From Mesorhizobium sp. M00.F.Ca.ET.216.01.1.1 (GTDB taxonomy: Bacteria > Pseudomonadota > Alphaproteobacteria > Rhizobiales > Rhizobiaceae), in contig NZ_SADR02000015.1 in assembly GCF_004010325.2 (NCBI RefSeq), forward strand, positions 107,909-171,908: a stretch of DNA of 64,000 nucleotides, written 5' to 3'. A program made the translations under genes and the position numbers. Shown in pieces: positions 50,681 to 58,770 of the stretch. Position 1 is the first letter of the stretch, and each line of letters begins with the position of its first letter. The notes beneath the pieces are model-generated. The model was not told where the DNA came from, ran no database searches, and saw only the letters and a program-made list of their open reading frames with translations.

Positions 50681-52156
50681 TTACCGCATGACAAAAGGAT
50701 CGGGGATCGGGTCGTCCGAGGTGCGTATCCAGACTGATTTCGAACGCGTGTAGTCGCGGATCGCATCCAGGCCGCCTTCGCGGCCGAGGCCGGACTGGCC
50801 GTAGCCGCCAAACGGAACCAGCGGCGAGACGGCCCGATAGGTGTTGATCCAGACCACGCCGGCATGAATGCCGCGCGCCATGCGGTGCGCCTTGGCGAGA
50901 TTGGTGGTGAACACGCCGGAAGCCAGCCCGAAGGACGTGTCGTTGGCAAGCGACAGCGCTTGTGCCTCGGTCTCGAAGGCGAGGGCGCTCAGCACCGGGC
51001 CGAAAAGCTCTTCCCGCACACAAGCCAGGTTCTGATCGGATACCTCGATGATCGTCGGCGCATAATAGAAGCCGGCGGTCTGGCCCTGCGGCCGCGCGCC
51101 GCCGGTGACCAGACGACCGCCGCCGGCGAGGCTTTCGGCGACGATCTTTTCTATCCGATCGCGCTGGCGCAAAGTGGCAAGCGGTCCCATTTCGGTGGCA
51201 GGATCTTGCGGGTCGCCGATGCTTATGGCTTCGGCCTTCCGCTTGAGCTGGCCGAGAAATTCGTCCTTCACCGAACGCTCGACCAATAGCCGCGAGCCGG
51301 CCACGCAACTCTGGCCGGTGGCGGCGAAGATACCGGCCACGACTGCGTTGGCGGCACTTTCCAGGTCGGCGTCGGCGAAGACGATAACGGGGCTTTTGCC
51401 GCCAAGCTCGAGCGTCGTGTAGGCGAGGTTTTGCGCCGTATTCATGACGATCTGCCGGGCGGTCGCCGGGCCGCCGGTGAAGGCGACGCGGGCGACAAGC
51501 GGATGGCTGGTCACGCGGTGCCCGCAATCGTGCCCGAAGCCGGTCAGGATGTTCACGGTTCCTGAGGGAAATCCGGCTTCGTGGACGAGTTCGGCGAAAG
51601 CCAGCAGCGGGGCCGGGCCATCCTCAGAAACCTTGAGAACGACGGTGCAGCCCGCCGCGAGTGCCGGTCCGAGTTTGACGGCCGACAGGAAAAGCTGCGA
51701 ATTCCACGGCACCATGGCGGCAACGACGCCGATCGGCTCCGGCCGTATCGTCACCTCCATATCCGCCTTGTCGATAGGAACAAATGCCCCTTCATCCTTG
51801 TCGGCGAGACCGCCGTAATAGCGGTAGTAGTCGCCGACATAGGCGATCTGGGCGCGGGTCTCGCGAATGATCTTGCCGGTATCGCGCGTCTCGAGTTCCG
51901 CCAGACGAGCGGCATTGGCGACCACAAGATCGCCGAGCCGCACCAGTAGCTTGCCGCGCGCCGTCGCCGTCATCGATGCCCATGGACCGGATCGCAGCGC
52001 CCGGTGAGCGGCTTCGACGGCCCGGTCGACGTCGGCCGCTGTCGCAGCCGGCATCGTCGCCCATGGCGCGCCCGTCGACGGATCGACGCTGTCGAAGGTC
52101 GCGTCGGCCACCACGAAGCTGCCGTCAATGTAATTTCTGAAATCGGTGGTGCTCAT
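50681..52156 (-). CDS. NAD(P)-dependent aldehyde dehydrogenase
   Basis: 491 aa ALDH superfamily enzyme. The catalytic cysteine is residue 284 in GQSCVAGSR and the general base is Glu250 in TLELGGKSP. The cofactor region has VPWNSQLFLSAVKLGPALAA and FTGGPATARQI, and the C-terminal EELFGPVL and PFGGYGQSGLGREGG are conserved. The start ATG overlaps the LLM gene stop by one base (TGATG). In this operon it would oxidise an aldehyde or semialdehyde released by the monooxygenase and hydrolase steps, the position filled by a malonic semialdehyde enzyme in the Rut pathway. Confidence 0.87.
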   Translation of the reverse strand: MSTTDFRNYIDGSFVVADATFDSVDPSTGAPWATMPAATAADVDRAVEAAHRALRSGPWASMTATARGKLLVRLGDLVVANAARLAELETRDTGKIIRETRAQIAYVGDYYRYYGGLADKDEGAFVPIDKADMEVTIRPEPIGVVAAMVPWNSQLFLSAVKLGPALAAGCTVVLKVSEDGPAPLLAFAELVHEAGFPSGTVNILTGFGHDCGHRVTSHPLVARVAFTGGPATARQIVMNTAQNLAYTTLELGGKSPVIVFADADLESAANAVVAGIFAATGQSCVAGSRLLVERSVKDEFLGQLKRKAEAISIGDPQDPATEMGPLATLRQRDRIEKIVAESLAGGGRLVTGGARPQGQTAGFYYAPTIIEVSDQNLACVREELFGPVLSALAFETEAQALSLANDTSFGLASGVFTTNLAKAHRMARGIHAGVVWINTYRAVSPLVPFGGYGQSGLGREGGLDAIRDYTRSKSVWIRTSDDPIPDPFVMR

Positions 52157-53211
52157 CACGATCTCGCTTGCGGCCCCTGAAAGGCCGGCATCACCTTGTT
52201 GATGAAAAGCTGGAGCGACTTCTTCTTGCGCGCGTGGGAAAGGCCGCTGTCGATCCATATCGAGTACTGGTCGTAACCGAGCGCTTCGTAAGCCTTCAGC
52301 CTGGCGATCACCTCGTCGGCTTCGCCGATGACGAGGTTCTGCCTGACCTTGTCGGGCGCGTATTGCGGCATGGCCGCAATCTCGGCTTCCGTCAGCGGTT
52401 CCAGAATGCCTTGGCTCACGGGCTTCTTGTTCTGGAACCAAGTGCCAAACTGGCAGTAGAATTGCGACAGATCCTGCGAAAGACGATCGGCCTCGGCTGC
52501 GTCCTCGGCCACGAACGTGTGCATCAGCAGCATGATTTCCGGCCGCGGCGTATCCGGATGGGCATCGCAAGCCGCGTTGAAGCGCTGCACCAGACTGGCG
52601 ACTTCGCCGTCACCGGAGGCAAGCGGCGTGACTTGCACATTGCATTTGTTGGCTACCGCAAAGTCGTGCGAATTGGGATCGCGGGCGGCTACCCAGATCG
52701 GCGGGTAGGGCTTCTGCAGCGGCTTGGGCGACGAGGTCGTCGAAGGGAACGACCAGAACTCTCCCGAGAGTTCGAAATCGCCGTCCCAAAGGCCGCGGAT
52801 GGCCGGGACCATCTCGCGCATGCGCTGACCCGCACCCCACGCTTCCAGTCCGGGGAAAAGCCGCTGGTATTCGTAGCTGTAGGCGCCTCGCGCAATGCCG
52901 ATGTCGAGCCGGCCACCGGTGATCACGTCGGCCATCGCCGCCTCGCCGGCGAGCTTGATAGGGTGCCAGAACGGCGCCACGATCGTACCGGTGCCGAGGC
53001 GGATGCGCTTCGTCCTCGCGGCGAGATAGGCGATGTTGATGAACGGGTTCGGCGAAATGGTGAATTCCATGCCATGATGCTCGCCTATCCAGGCCGTCTC
53101 GAAGCCTGCCTGCTCCGCCAACAGGACAAGGTCTTCCAGCTCGCCAAGCAGTTCGGAATGAGGCTTCGCCAGATCCGAGCGCTCCATGTGGACGAAAAGC
53201 GAAAACTTCAT
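52156..53211 (-). CDS. LLM-class flavin-dependent monooxygenase (luciferase-like)
   Basis: 351 aa bacterial-luciferase-type barrel. Typical features are FETAWIGEHHGMEFTISPNP near residue 35, TKRIRLGTGTIVAPFWHPIK, GGRLDIGIARGAYSYEYQRL and WVAARDPNSHDFAVANK. The N-terminal start MKFSLFVHMERSD is the family's usual beginning. Such enzymes use reduced FMN delivered by a separate reductase and O2 to hydroxylate, desulfonate or open rings. The reductase is probably the fusion protein encoded 5 nt upstream. The substrate is unknown. Confidence 0.85.
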   Translation of the reverse strand: MKFSLFVHMERSDLAKPHSELLGELEDLVLLAEQAGFETAWIGEHHGMEFTISPNPFINIAYLAARTKRIRLGTGTIVAPFWHPIKLAGEAAMADVITGGRLDIGIARGAYSYEYQRLFPGLEAWGAGQRMREMVPAIRGLWDGDFELSGEFWSFPSTTSSPKPLQKPYPPIWVAARDPNSHDFAVANKCNVQVTPLASGDGEVASLVQRFNAACDAHPDTPRPEIMLLMHTFVAEDAAEADRLSQDLSQFYCQFGTWFQNKKPVSQGILEPLTEAEIAAMPQYAPDKVRQNLVIGEADEVIARLKAYEALGYDQYSIWIDSGLSHARKKKSLQLFINKVMPAFQGPQARS

Positions 53212-53216
53212 CTGCT

Positions 53217-55019
53217 TCACCTGCGACCGGAAAGGAGAACCGTGGAAGGCGCGGGTCTGGCCAGCGGCCGGACTTCGCCTTCGACCTCGTTGCCGACATA
53301 GACCCCGAACGCATCTTCCCTCCGTTCGCGCGCATAGCGGGCGAGCATCGAACGCACTGCAGGGTCGGCGATCTTCAGATCGGCGATGTGCTCGATTTCG
53401 ATAAGCCGGGCCTGCTGATCGCTCGAATAGGGGGCGTCGACCGTGCCTCGATAGTAGACATGCGTGCGCGACGGATCGGCTGCATCGTCCCACACCGCAA
53501 ACAGGAACCCGAGCTGTGCATCGACTGCCTTGGCGGCAAGACGCCCCTTGAGACTCCGTGCATCGTTCGGCGCACCCAGGCCGCGGCCAACTGGCAATTG
53601 GTGAAATCCGTCGGCTGTTTCGAAGAAGAGCACCCGGCCTTCACTCTCGAGAATGGCACCGACCTCCGTCTCGGGGGGCGCTGCGGCTAGTGCTTCCTGG
53701 CTGAGGCCGGGCGTGACATAGGCGCCTCGGCAATAACCGAGAGGCTGCGCCCCATTGTGGGTGAAATCGCGGACGCGGCCGATGAGGATCGAATGGTCGC
53801 CAGCGTCGACCAACCGATCCATGTCGCAATCGAACACGGCAACGGAACCGTCGATCAGGGGGTTGCCGGTTTGCCCGGACTGCCATGATACGGCAGCGAA
53901 CTTGTCGGCGGTTTTGGATGCGAAGATGCCGGATTCGGTCTTTTGACCCTCCGACAGAATGTTGATCGCAAACCCTCTCGATGTCGAGAAGGCTTCGTGT
54001 CCCAACGCCTTCTTGGCGATGCAGACGAGGACGAGCGGTGGCTCGAGCGACACCGAGGTGAAGGAGTTGGCGGTGAAGCCGCGCGGTTCGCCTTCCGCAC
54101 CGATGGTCGTGACAATGGTGACGCCGGTCAGGAAGGAGCCTAGCGCCCGTCTGAATTCGGTGGCGTCAAATGCGGGACCCGTCTCCTGTTTCGCTGAAGA
54201 GTCGTTGGCCGCTTCGAGAAAGGCCATGACATTCCGTGTTACCCTTTCGGGCGAGGCGATCGTCATCATGTGCTTTTCGCCGCTCAGAACGAGACATTGG
54301 CCGCGGGGTGCGAGCCGCGCCATCGCTGCCGACATGGCGGGCGTGGAGTTCCTGTCTTCCGATCCGGTCATGAACAGCGCCGGTGCGGCAAGTCCAGCCA
54401 GCCGGTCGATATGTTCGACATCCGCGCGGGCGAAGAGACGATAAGTGCGCGCGTAGCCCTCAGGGCTGACGCTTTCCAGTGCGGCGCGCGCCGTTGCGGC
54501 TGCATCGGCCAAACTGGCCGGCAGCGGATCACCGAACCAGCGAGCAAGCGTTGCTGCACTGGCCGCCGGACGGTCGCTGTGATGGCCTAGTGCCGCCGCG
54601 CGTTCGCGCACTGCCTGCGCAAGGGCTGGAGGGCGGCGGAAGACCGCGTTGAGGCACACTAAGGTGCTGACGCGCGAAGGCGCGCGAAGAGCAATTTCCT
54701 GCGCGACCAGCGCTCCCATGGAATGGCCGACGATCGCAACGCAAGCGAGGCCGAGATGATCGAGCAACCGGATCGCCTGATCGGCAAAGTCCGACAGTTC
54801 GGCATTTTCCGGCGGCAGAGGCGAATTGCCGTGGCCGAGCATGTCGATTGCGATCAGATCGTAGCGGTCTTGCATCAACGCGATCTGCGCCTGCCAGATC
54901 GCAGCATTCATGCCGACGCCGTGAATGAGAAGAACCGGCGTGCCGCAGCCGGCGCGGATGAAGCCGGTGCCGTCCGGAGTCTTGTTCCGGACCCATGCAG
55001 GGGCGGCGGCGTCAGCCAT
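53217..55019 (-). CDS. Fusion protein: alpha/beta hydrolase + flavin reductase + uncharacterised C-terminal segment
   Basis: 600 aa. Residues 1-270 are an alpha/beta hydrolase: oxyanion region LLIHGVGMN, nucleophile Ser100 in VGHSMGALV, likely acid Asp222 in TGSEDRNS and His250 in SGEKHMM. Residues 284-438 are a RutF/HpaC-type flavin reductase domain (RRALGSFLTGVTIVTTIG, GFTANSFTSVSLEPPLVLVC, AINILSEGQ, DAGDHSILIGRV). Residues 440-600 are a further segment with RVLFFETADGFHQLPVGRG and a charged end (YARERREDAFGVYVGNEVEG) that I do not recognise. The frame is open throughout, with even composition. The start overlaps the DUF1185 gene by 8 nt. The joined activities suggest that FMNH2 supply and hydrolysis of the oxidised product are coordinated. 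Confidence 0.85.
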   Translation of the reverse strand: MADAAAPAWVRNKTPDGTGFIRAGCGTPVLLIHGVGMNAAIWQAQIALMQDRYDLIAIDMLGHGNSPLPPENAELSDFADQAIRLLDHLGLACVAIVGHSMGALVAQEIALRAPSRVSTLVCLNAVFRRPPALAQAVRERAAALGHHSDRPAASAATLARWFGDPLPASLADAAATARAALESVSPEGYARTYRLFARADVEHIDRLAGLAAPALFMTGSEDRNSTPAMSAAMARLAPRGQCLVLSGEKHMMTIASPERVTRNVMAFLEAANDSSAKQETGPAFDATEFRRALGSFLTGVTIVTTIGAEGEPRGFTANSFTSVSLEPPLVLVCIAKKALGHEAFSTSRGFAINILSEGQKTESGIFASKTADKFAAVSWQSGQTGNPLIDGSVAVFDCDMDRLVDAGDHSILIGRVRDFTHNGAQPLGYCRGAYVTPGLSQEALAAAPPETEVGAILESEGRVLFFETADGFHQLPVGRGLGAPNDARSLKGRLAAKAVDAQLGFLFAVWDDAADPSRTHVYYRGTVDAPYSSDQQARLIEIEHIADLKIADPAVRSMLARYARERREDAFGVYVGNEVEGEVRPLARPAPSTVLLSGRR

Positions 55020-55599
55020 GCAGATCCCCGACCTCTTTGAGATCCTGATAGCGGTCGCCGATGCGGTGGTGCGGGCGGCCGCCGATGGAAGCGCCAAGCG
55101 CCACCACCAATTCGTCTGGCGCGGGCGCATCGCCGATCTGGAAATGCACCGTCAGATAGTGGGAGCGGCGGCCTTCGTCGTTCTTGTCCATCAGCGGGAT
55201 CATGATCGGGGTGTTCGGTCCGCCACGCAGATTGGTAAAGGCGAGATAGGTCTTGGCGCCGACGGCGCGCCGATAGTGATTGCCGAAGTGCAGTGTGTGG
55301 ATTAGCGCAGATGCGTGCTCGATTTCGCCTGATGTGCCTGAGATGGCGGCCTTGCCATAGCCTTCGATCACGTCGCCCGAACCTGCGACTGCGATAATCT
55401 CACGGGTCAGCGTCTCGCCAAGGATGGGGGCGATGGCGCGGATCTCCGGAGAGAGGTCGTCAGTGAAGCCGCGTCCGGCCCATGGATTCGTCAGCACCGC
55501 GGCGACGCCGATCAGACGCAGTGGCTGCGGCGCGGCCTTGCCGCCTTCGATCAACGTGTTCTCAATATAGGTGACGATCTTTCGAATGGCCGGTTTCAT
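55012..55599 (-). CDS. DUF1185 (amino acid synthesis, PF06684) family protein
   Basis: 195 aa covering the whole DUF1185 family. Conserved parts are RKIVTYIENTLIEGG at the N-terminus, the central AVLTNPWAGRGFTDDLSP, YGKAAISGTSGEIEHASALI and MIPLMDKNDEGRRSHYLTVH. From memory, solved members have a chorismate-mutase/YjgF-like trimeric fold, but no proven reaction. First gene of the operon and 138 bp from the divergent FCD regulator. Its YjgF-like fold would place it where RutC stands in the Rut pathway (inference). Confidence 0.82.
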   Translation of the reverse strand: MKPAIRKIVTYIENTLIEGGKAAPQPLRLIGVAAVLTNPWAGRGFTDDLSPEIRAIAPILGETLTREIIAVAGSGDVIEGYGKAAISGTSGEIEHASALIHTLHFGNHYRRAVGAKTYLAFTNLRGGPNTPIMIPLMDKNDEGRRSHYLTVHFQIGDAPAPDELVVALGASIGGRPHHRIGDRYQDLKEVGDLHG

Positions 55600-55653
55600 G
55601 AACGTCCTCGGTCGGAGATGGCCGGTATAGCTCCATCATCTCTATCGCGTCTT

Positions 55654-55665
55654 ATGGTATACCAT
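55654..55665. promoter_or_regulatory. Perfect 12-bp palindromic operator ATGGTATACCAT
   Basis: ATGGTATACCAT is a perfect palindrome midway between the divergent DUF1185 operon (start 55599) and the FCD regulator (start 55737). Its GGT-ATA-CC core matches the TGGT-N-ACCA arm type of GntR/FCD operators. It is the likely binding site of the adjacent regulator, controlling both directions. Confidence 0.6.
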
Positions 55666-55736
55666 GCTATGGAGTGCCGTGGGTCTTGTCAATCGGCTGT
55701 GGAATCTGTTTTGTGGCGGCGCGAGGAGACGGAGAA

Positions 55737-56414
55737 ATGTCAGACGATACGCTGCGGATCGACCGTTCTGCCAAGACGTTGAGGACGCTGGCGCTGGAGC
55801 GCATGCGCGAGGCGATCATGGACTTTCATTTCCAGCCCGGCGAGAGGCTCGTCGAACGGCCGCTTTGCGATCAGCTCGGGGTAAGCCGTTCGGTTGTGCG
55901 AGAGGTTCTGCGGCAACTGGAGGCGGAAGGCCTGGTGCAGATGATACCGGGCCACGGGCCCGCCGTGGCCAAGCCGGATCTCGGCCGCACCGACGAGATC
56001 TATGAATTGCGGGCGTTGCTGGAGGGCATCGCGGCGCGGGCTTGCGCAATGTCTGCCACGAACGAGCAGATCGCTTCGCTCGACTGCGCTTTGGCGAAGC
56101 TTCTCGAAGCGTGGGCGTCAGGCGAGCCGGTCGAGGTGATGCGGGCGACGGCCAAATTCTACGAAGCGCTCTTCGATGCGGCGGACAAGCGCATTGCCTG
56201 GGAAATCGTCAATGGGCTGAATGTCCGCATCAACCAGCTTCGTTCCATGACGATTGCCTCGGAGAACCGCCGTGAGCCGGCAATCGCCGAAATGACCGAG
56301 ATCATGGACGCCATCAGGTCGCGCAAGCCGGACGAGGCGGAAGCGGCGGCACGGCGGCATGTCGAATCGGCCTGGCAGATCGCACGCAACGCGCTTCGGC
56401 TTGGCTCGCTTTGA
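55737..56414 (+). CDS. GntR-family regulator with FCD domain, divergent from the LLM/DUF1185 operon
   Basis: 225 aa from ATG 55737 (GGAGACGGAGAA upstream). The winged helix-turn-helix (ERPLCDQLGVSRSVVREVLR) covers about residues 10-75. The FCD domain follows (DEIYELRALLEGIAARAC), with the metal/ligand helices ending RRHVESAWQIA. It sits head-to-head with the nine-gene operon across a perfect palindrome and is the obvious local regulator, probably released by a small carboxylate intermediate. Confidence 0.84.
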   Translation: MSDDTLRIDRSAKTLRTLALERMREAIMDFHFQPGERLVERPLCDQLGVSRSVVREVLRQLEAEGLVQMIPGHGPAVAKPDLGRTDEIYELRALLEGIAARACAMSATNEQIASLDCALAKLLEAWASGEPVEVMRATAKFYEALFDAADKRIAWEIVNGLNVRINQLRSMTIASENRREPAIAEMTEIMDAIRSRKPDEAEAAARRHVESAWQIARNALRLGSL

Positions 56415-56459
56415 CGTTGGGGACATTAGGCCCGCTGCAGCGGGGTGGCACTGCCGATA

Positions 56460-57491
56460 CTAATTCTTGTCGACCGGCTTCGAACGCATTCTCGAAACGG
56501 TCTCGCGTTCGGCCCGCTTGGAACGCATCGGCGGCAGGCCGCGGTCGATCAGGTCCATATCTTCCAGAACCATGTCGCCCATGCGCTTGAAGGCGACGTC
56601 GAGCGCGCCGGCGCGATGCGCAGAGCGCAGGAAGCCGGGAAGCGCGCGCACGGGATGGTCCTGTGCTAGCGGTTCTTCCGGGAAGACATCGCTGGCGGCA
56701 ACGATATGGCCGCTGCGGACGGCGTCCATCAATGCCGGAAAATCGATCACGCCGGCGCGGCTGAGCAAGATGAAGGCGGCTCCCTTGCGCATTTTGGCGA
56801 AGGCCTCGGCGCCAAGAAACCCCTGGTTTTCACTGGTCACCGAAGCGACGACGAAGACGAAGTCGCTGGTAGACAGAACCGCGTCGAGCGGGGCTGGCTC
56901 AACGCCGTTCTCGACGAGGATCGACGGTGGCAGCCATGGGTCGAACACCTTGGTCCGCGTGCGAAAGCCCGACAGCAGCCGGTTGAGTGCGCGGCCGAGA
57001 TCGCCGAAGCCGATGATGCCGACATTCGCACCGGACAGAAGCCGCGCCGTCCGGTTGCCGTCGCCGCCCCAAAGTTCCTTGCCCTGCCGGAAGGCGAGAT
57101 CGGCGTCGACGATGTCGCGGGCGAGGTTGAGTGCCATGGCAAGGCCGAGCTCGGCCACCGGTTCGGCAAAGACCAGGCCGGTGGTGACGACATGGATGCC
57201 ACGCGAGAATAGCGTTTCGTACGGCATGTTGTTGATGAGGTTGCTTTCGACATTGAAGACGCAGCGCAGCGCCTTCATCTTGTCGAGCGTTTCCGGCGCG
57301 ATTGGCGGCTGGCCGACGATATAGCGCGCCTCGGCAAGCACATTTGCCGGCAGTGTCGCGACGCCTTCAGCCGTCGTTTCGACGATGCGGTATTTCGCCC
57401 GGAATGTCTTCAGCGCCTCAGGCGTGAAAATCAGCTTGAGTGTGCGCGGTTCGGGCGCGCTGATGACCAGCGGCAAGGTGCTTTCGGACAT
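56460..57491 (-). CDS. D-isomer-specific 2-hydroxyacid dehydrogenase
   Basis: 343 aa NAD(P)-dependent dehydrogenase interconverting a 2-hydroxyacid and 2-keto acid. The cofactor motif GANVGIIGFGDLGRALN begins near residue 155. The catalytic triad regions are ILLSRAGVIDFPAL (Arg), DVFPEEPLAQDHPVRAL (Glu) and LRSAHRAGALDVA (His). The start has GGGAGG 7 nt upstream. It is divergent from the LacI regulator, and two operator-like sites lie between them. A second, broken copy of its 5' end is found at about 62586-62637. Confidence 0.84.
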   Translation of the reverse strand: MSESTLPLVISAPEPRTLKLIFTPEALKTFRAKYRIVETTAEGVATLPANVLAEARYIVGQPPIAPETLDKMKALRCVFNVESNLINNMPYETLFSRGIHVVTTGLVFAEPVAELGLAMALNLARDIVDADLAFRQGKELWGGDGNRTARLLSGANVGIIGFGDLGRALNRLLSGFRTRTKVFDPWLPPSILVENGVEPAPLDAVLSTSDFVFVVASVTSENQGFLGAEAFAKMRKGAAFILLSRAGVIDFPALMDAVRSGHIVAASDVFPEEPLAQDHPVRALPGFLRSAHRAGALDVAFKRMGDMVLEDMDLIDRGLPPMRSKRAERETVSRMRSKPVDKN

Positions 57492-57550
57492 GATGGTTCC
57501 TCCCGGCGCGATCCGCGTCACGCCTTCCGAAAAAGAATGTTACCCAGGAT

Positions 57551-57581
57551 TAAACGATTTACAACTCCGAAAAATCGATTT
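57551..57581. promoter_or_regulatory. Two LacI-type operator candidates between divergent genes
   Basis: TAAACGATTTA (57551-57561) and AAATCGATTT (57572-57581, a perfect palindrome with central CG) lie between the 2-hydroxyacid dehydrogenase and the LacI gene. In suitable orientation both extend to GGATWAAWCGATTT, the same sequence found at 58791-58804. The central CpG is characteristic of LacI-family operators. Confidence 0.6.
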
Positions 57582-57632
57582 ATCCATTACATTAGCGAGC
57601 ACGCAGCGGCCTCGCCGTCGGGAGGAGGATCA

Positions 57633-58694
57633 ATGGCGCATCGGCAAGCCCAGCAGCGGCGTCCGTCGATCCACGACGTGGCAAGCCGCGCCGGGGTGTC
57701 CGCGGCCACCGTTTCCAAAGTCATGCAGGGCGTCACCACGGTAAGGCCCGAAAATGCCCAGCGCGTTTACGATGCCGTCGAGTTCCTGGGCTACCGTGTC
57801 GATCCGCTCGCGTCCGACATGAGGCGGGCGAAGCGCCGCATCATCGGCGCCATCATGCCGGAGTTCGAAAGCGAATTCTTCGGCTCCATGATCACCGAGC
57901 TCGAAGGCTTGGCCGAGCAGCGCGGCTACACGCTGGTGGCCGCCTCGAGCCGCGAATCGGAAGCGAGGGAAAAGGAAATCCTTGCCCGAATGCACGACTG
58001 GCGGGTTGCAGGCGTAGTACTGGCGCCGGTGCGTAACGAGCACGGGCCGGCGGCCGGCTTCATGAAGCTGAACGGCATGACCGGTGTGCTGATCGACCGC
58101 GTGCTCGCCGATGATGCCTTCGACACGGTCTCGGCCGACAGTGCAGCTGCCAGTGCCGAGGTGGCGCGCGAACTTCTCAGCAAGGGCCACCGCCACATCC
58201 TCGTGGTCGGTCTCGGCCATCAGGCGGCGACGGTGCGCGCCCGCCTCGACGGTTTTCGCACCAAGGCGCTGCAACTGGTGCCGGACATCCGCATCGACGT
58301 CGTCCTTTCGGAGAGTGATGTGGAGCCGCTCAGGTCTCTGCTTCGCGACTACTTCGCCAAGGGAGAGCGGCCAACGGCGGTCTATTCGCTGTTCCTGAAG
58401 GGCACGCTGGTGGTGCTCTCCGAATTCCGGCGGCGCGGCTGGCATTGCCCCGACGACATCTCGCTGGTCGGCTTCGACGACGCCGAATGGATGCAGGTGA
58501 CCTGGCCGGCCATCGCCGCCGTGGTGCAGCCGGTCCGGGAGATCGCTAGCAATGCGGTGGATGTGCTGTTTCGTAGGATCGAGGGGGAGGGCGGACCGCC
58601 CAAGGCGCGGCTCGAACCTTGCAAGGTGTTGATGCGGGAATCCGTTGGCTCGCCAGGCGGCGGCCCGCATTCCGGGGGAGGAAACCGACAATAA
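57633..58694 (+). CDS. LacI-family transcriptional regulator
   Basis: 353 aa. An N-terminal LacI helix-turn-helix (SIHDVASRAGVSAATVSKVM) at residues 12-31 and its hinge region (PLASDMRRAKRR) are followed by a periplasmic-binding-protein-type effector domain (IIGAIMPEFESEFFGSMITE to the end). GGGAGGAGG precedes the ATG by 5 nt. It is followed by the importer genes after 76 nt and is divergent from the dehydrogenase. The sites at 57551-57581 and 58793-58804 fit it as a local repressor, with a sugar from the importer as effector. Confidence 0.85.
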   Translation: MAHRQAQQRRPSIHDVASRAGVSAATVSKVMQGVTTVRPENAQRVYDAVEFLGYRVDPLASDMRRAKRRIIGAIMPEFESEFFGSMITELEGLAEQRGYTLVAASSRESEAREKEILARMHDWRVAGVVLAPVRNEHGPAAGFMKLNGMTGVLIDRVLADDAFDTVSADSAAASAEVARELLSKGHRHILVVGLGHQAATVRARLDGFRTKALQLVPDIRIDVVLSESDVEPLRSLLRDYFAKGERPTAVYSLFLKGTLVVLSEFRRRGWHCPDDISLVGFDDAEWMQVTWPAIAAVVQPVREIASNAVDVLFRRIEGEGGPPKARLEPCKVLMRESVGSPGGGPHSGGGNRQ

Positions 58695-58770
58695 CCCCCA
58701 TTGTCGAAAACGGAAGAAGAGCGCCGGACCTGGCCATGGCTTGCGGCGCAAATGACCAACGGAGGAAGCA

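Noticed and set aside
49495..50691. 398-codon open frame on the plus strand
   Set aside because: Antisense to the PotD-like binding protein gene, which has a signal peptide and a good start site.
52168..53301. 377-codon open frame on the plus strand
   Set aside because: Antisense shadow of the LLM monooxygenase gene, with no domain or ribosome-binding site.
50681..55599. Direct assignment of the operon as the uracil Rut pathway
   Set aside because: No RutB amidohydrolase or RutG permease is present, and the LLM protein's N-terminus and motifs are of the general luciferase-like type, so only the logic, not the substrate, can be borrowed.
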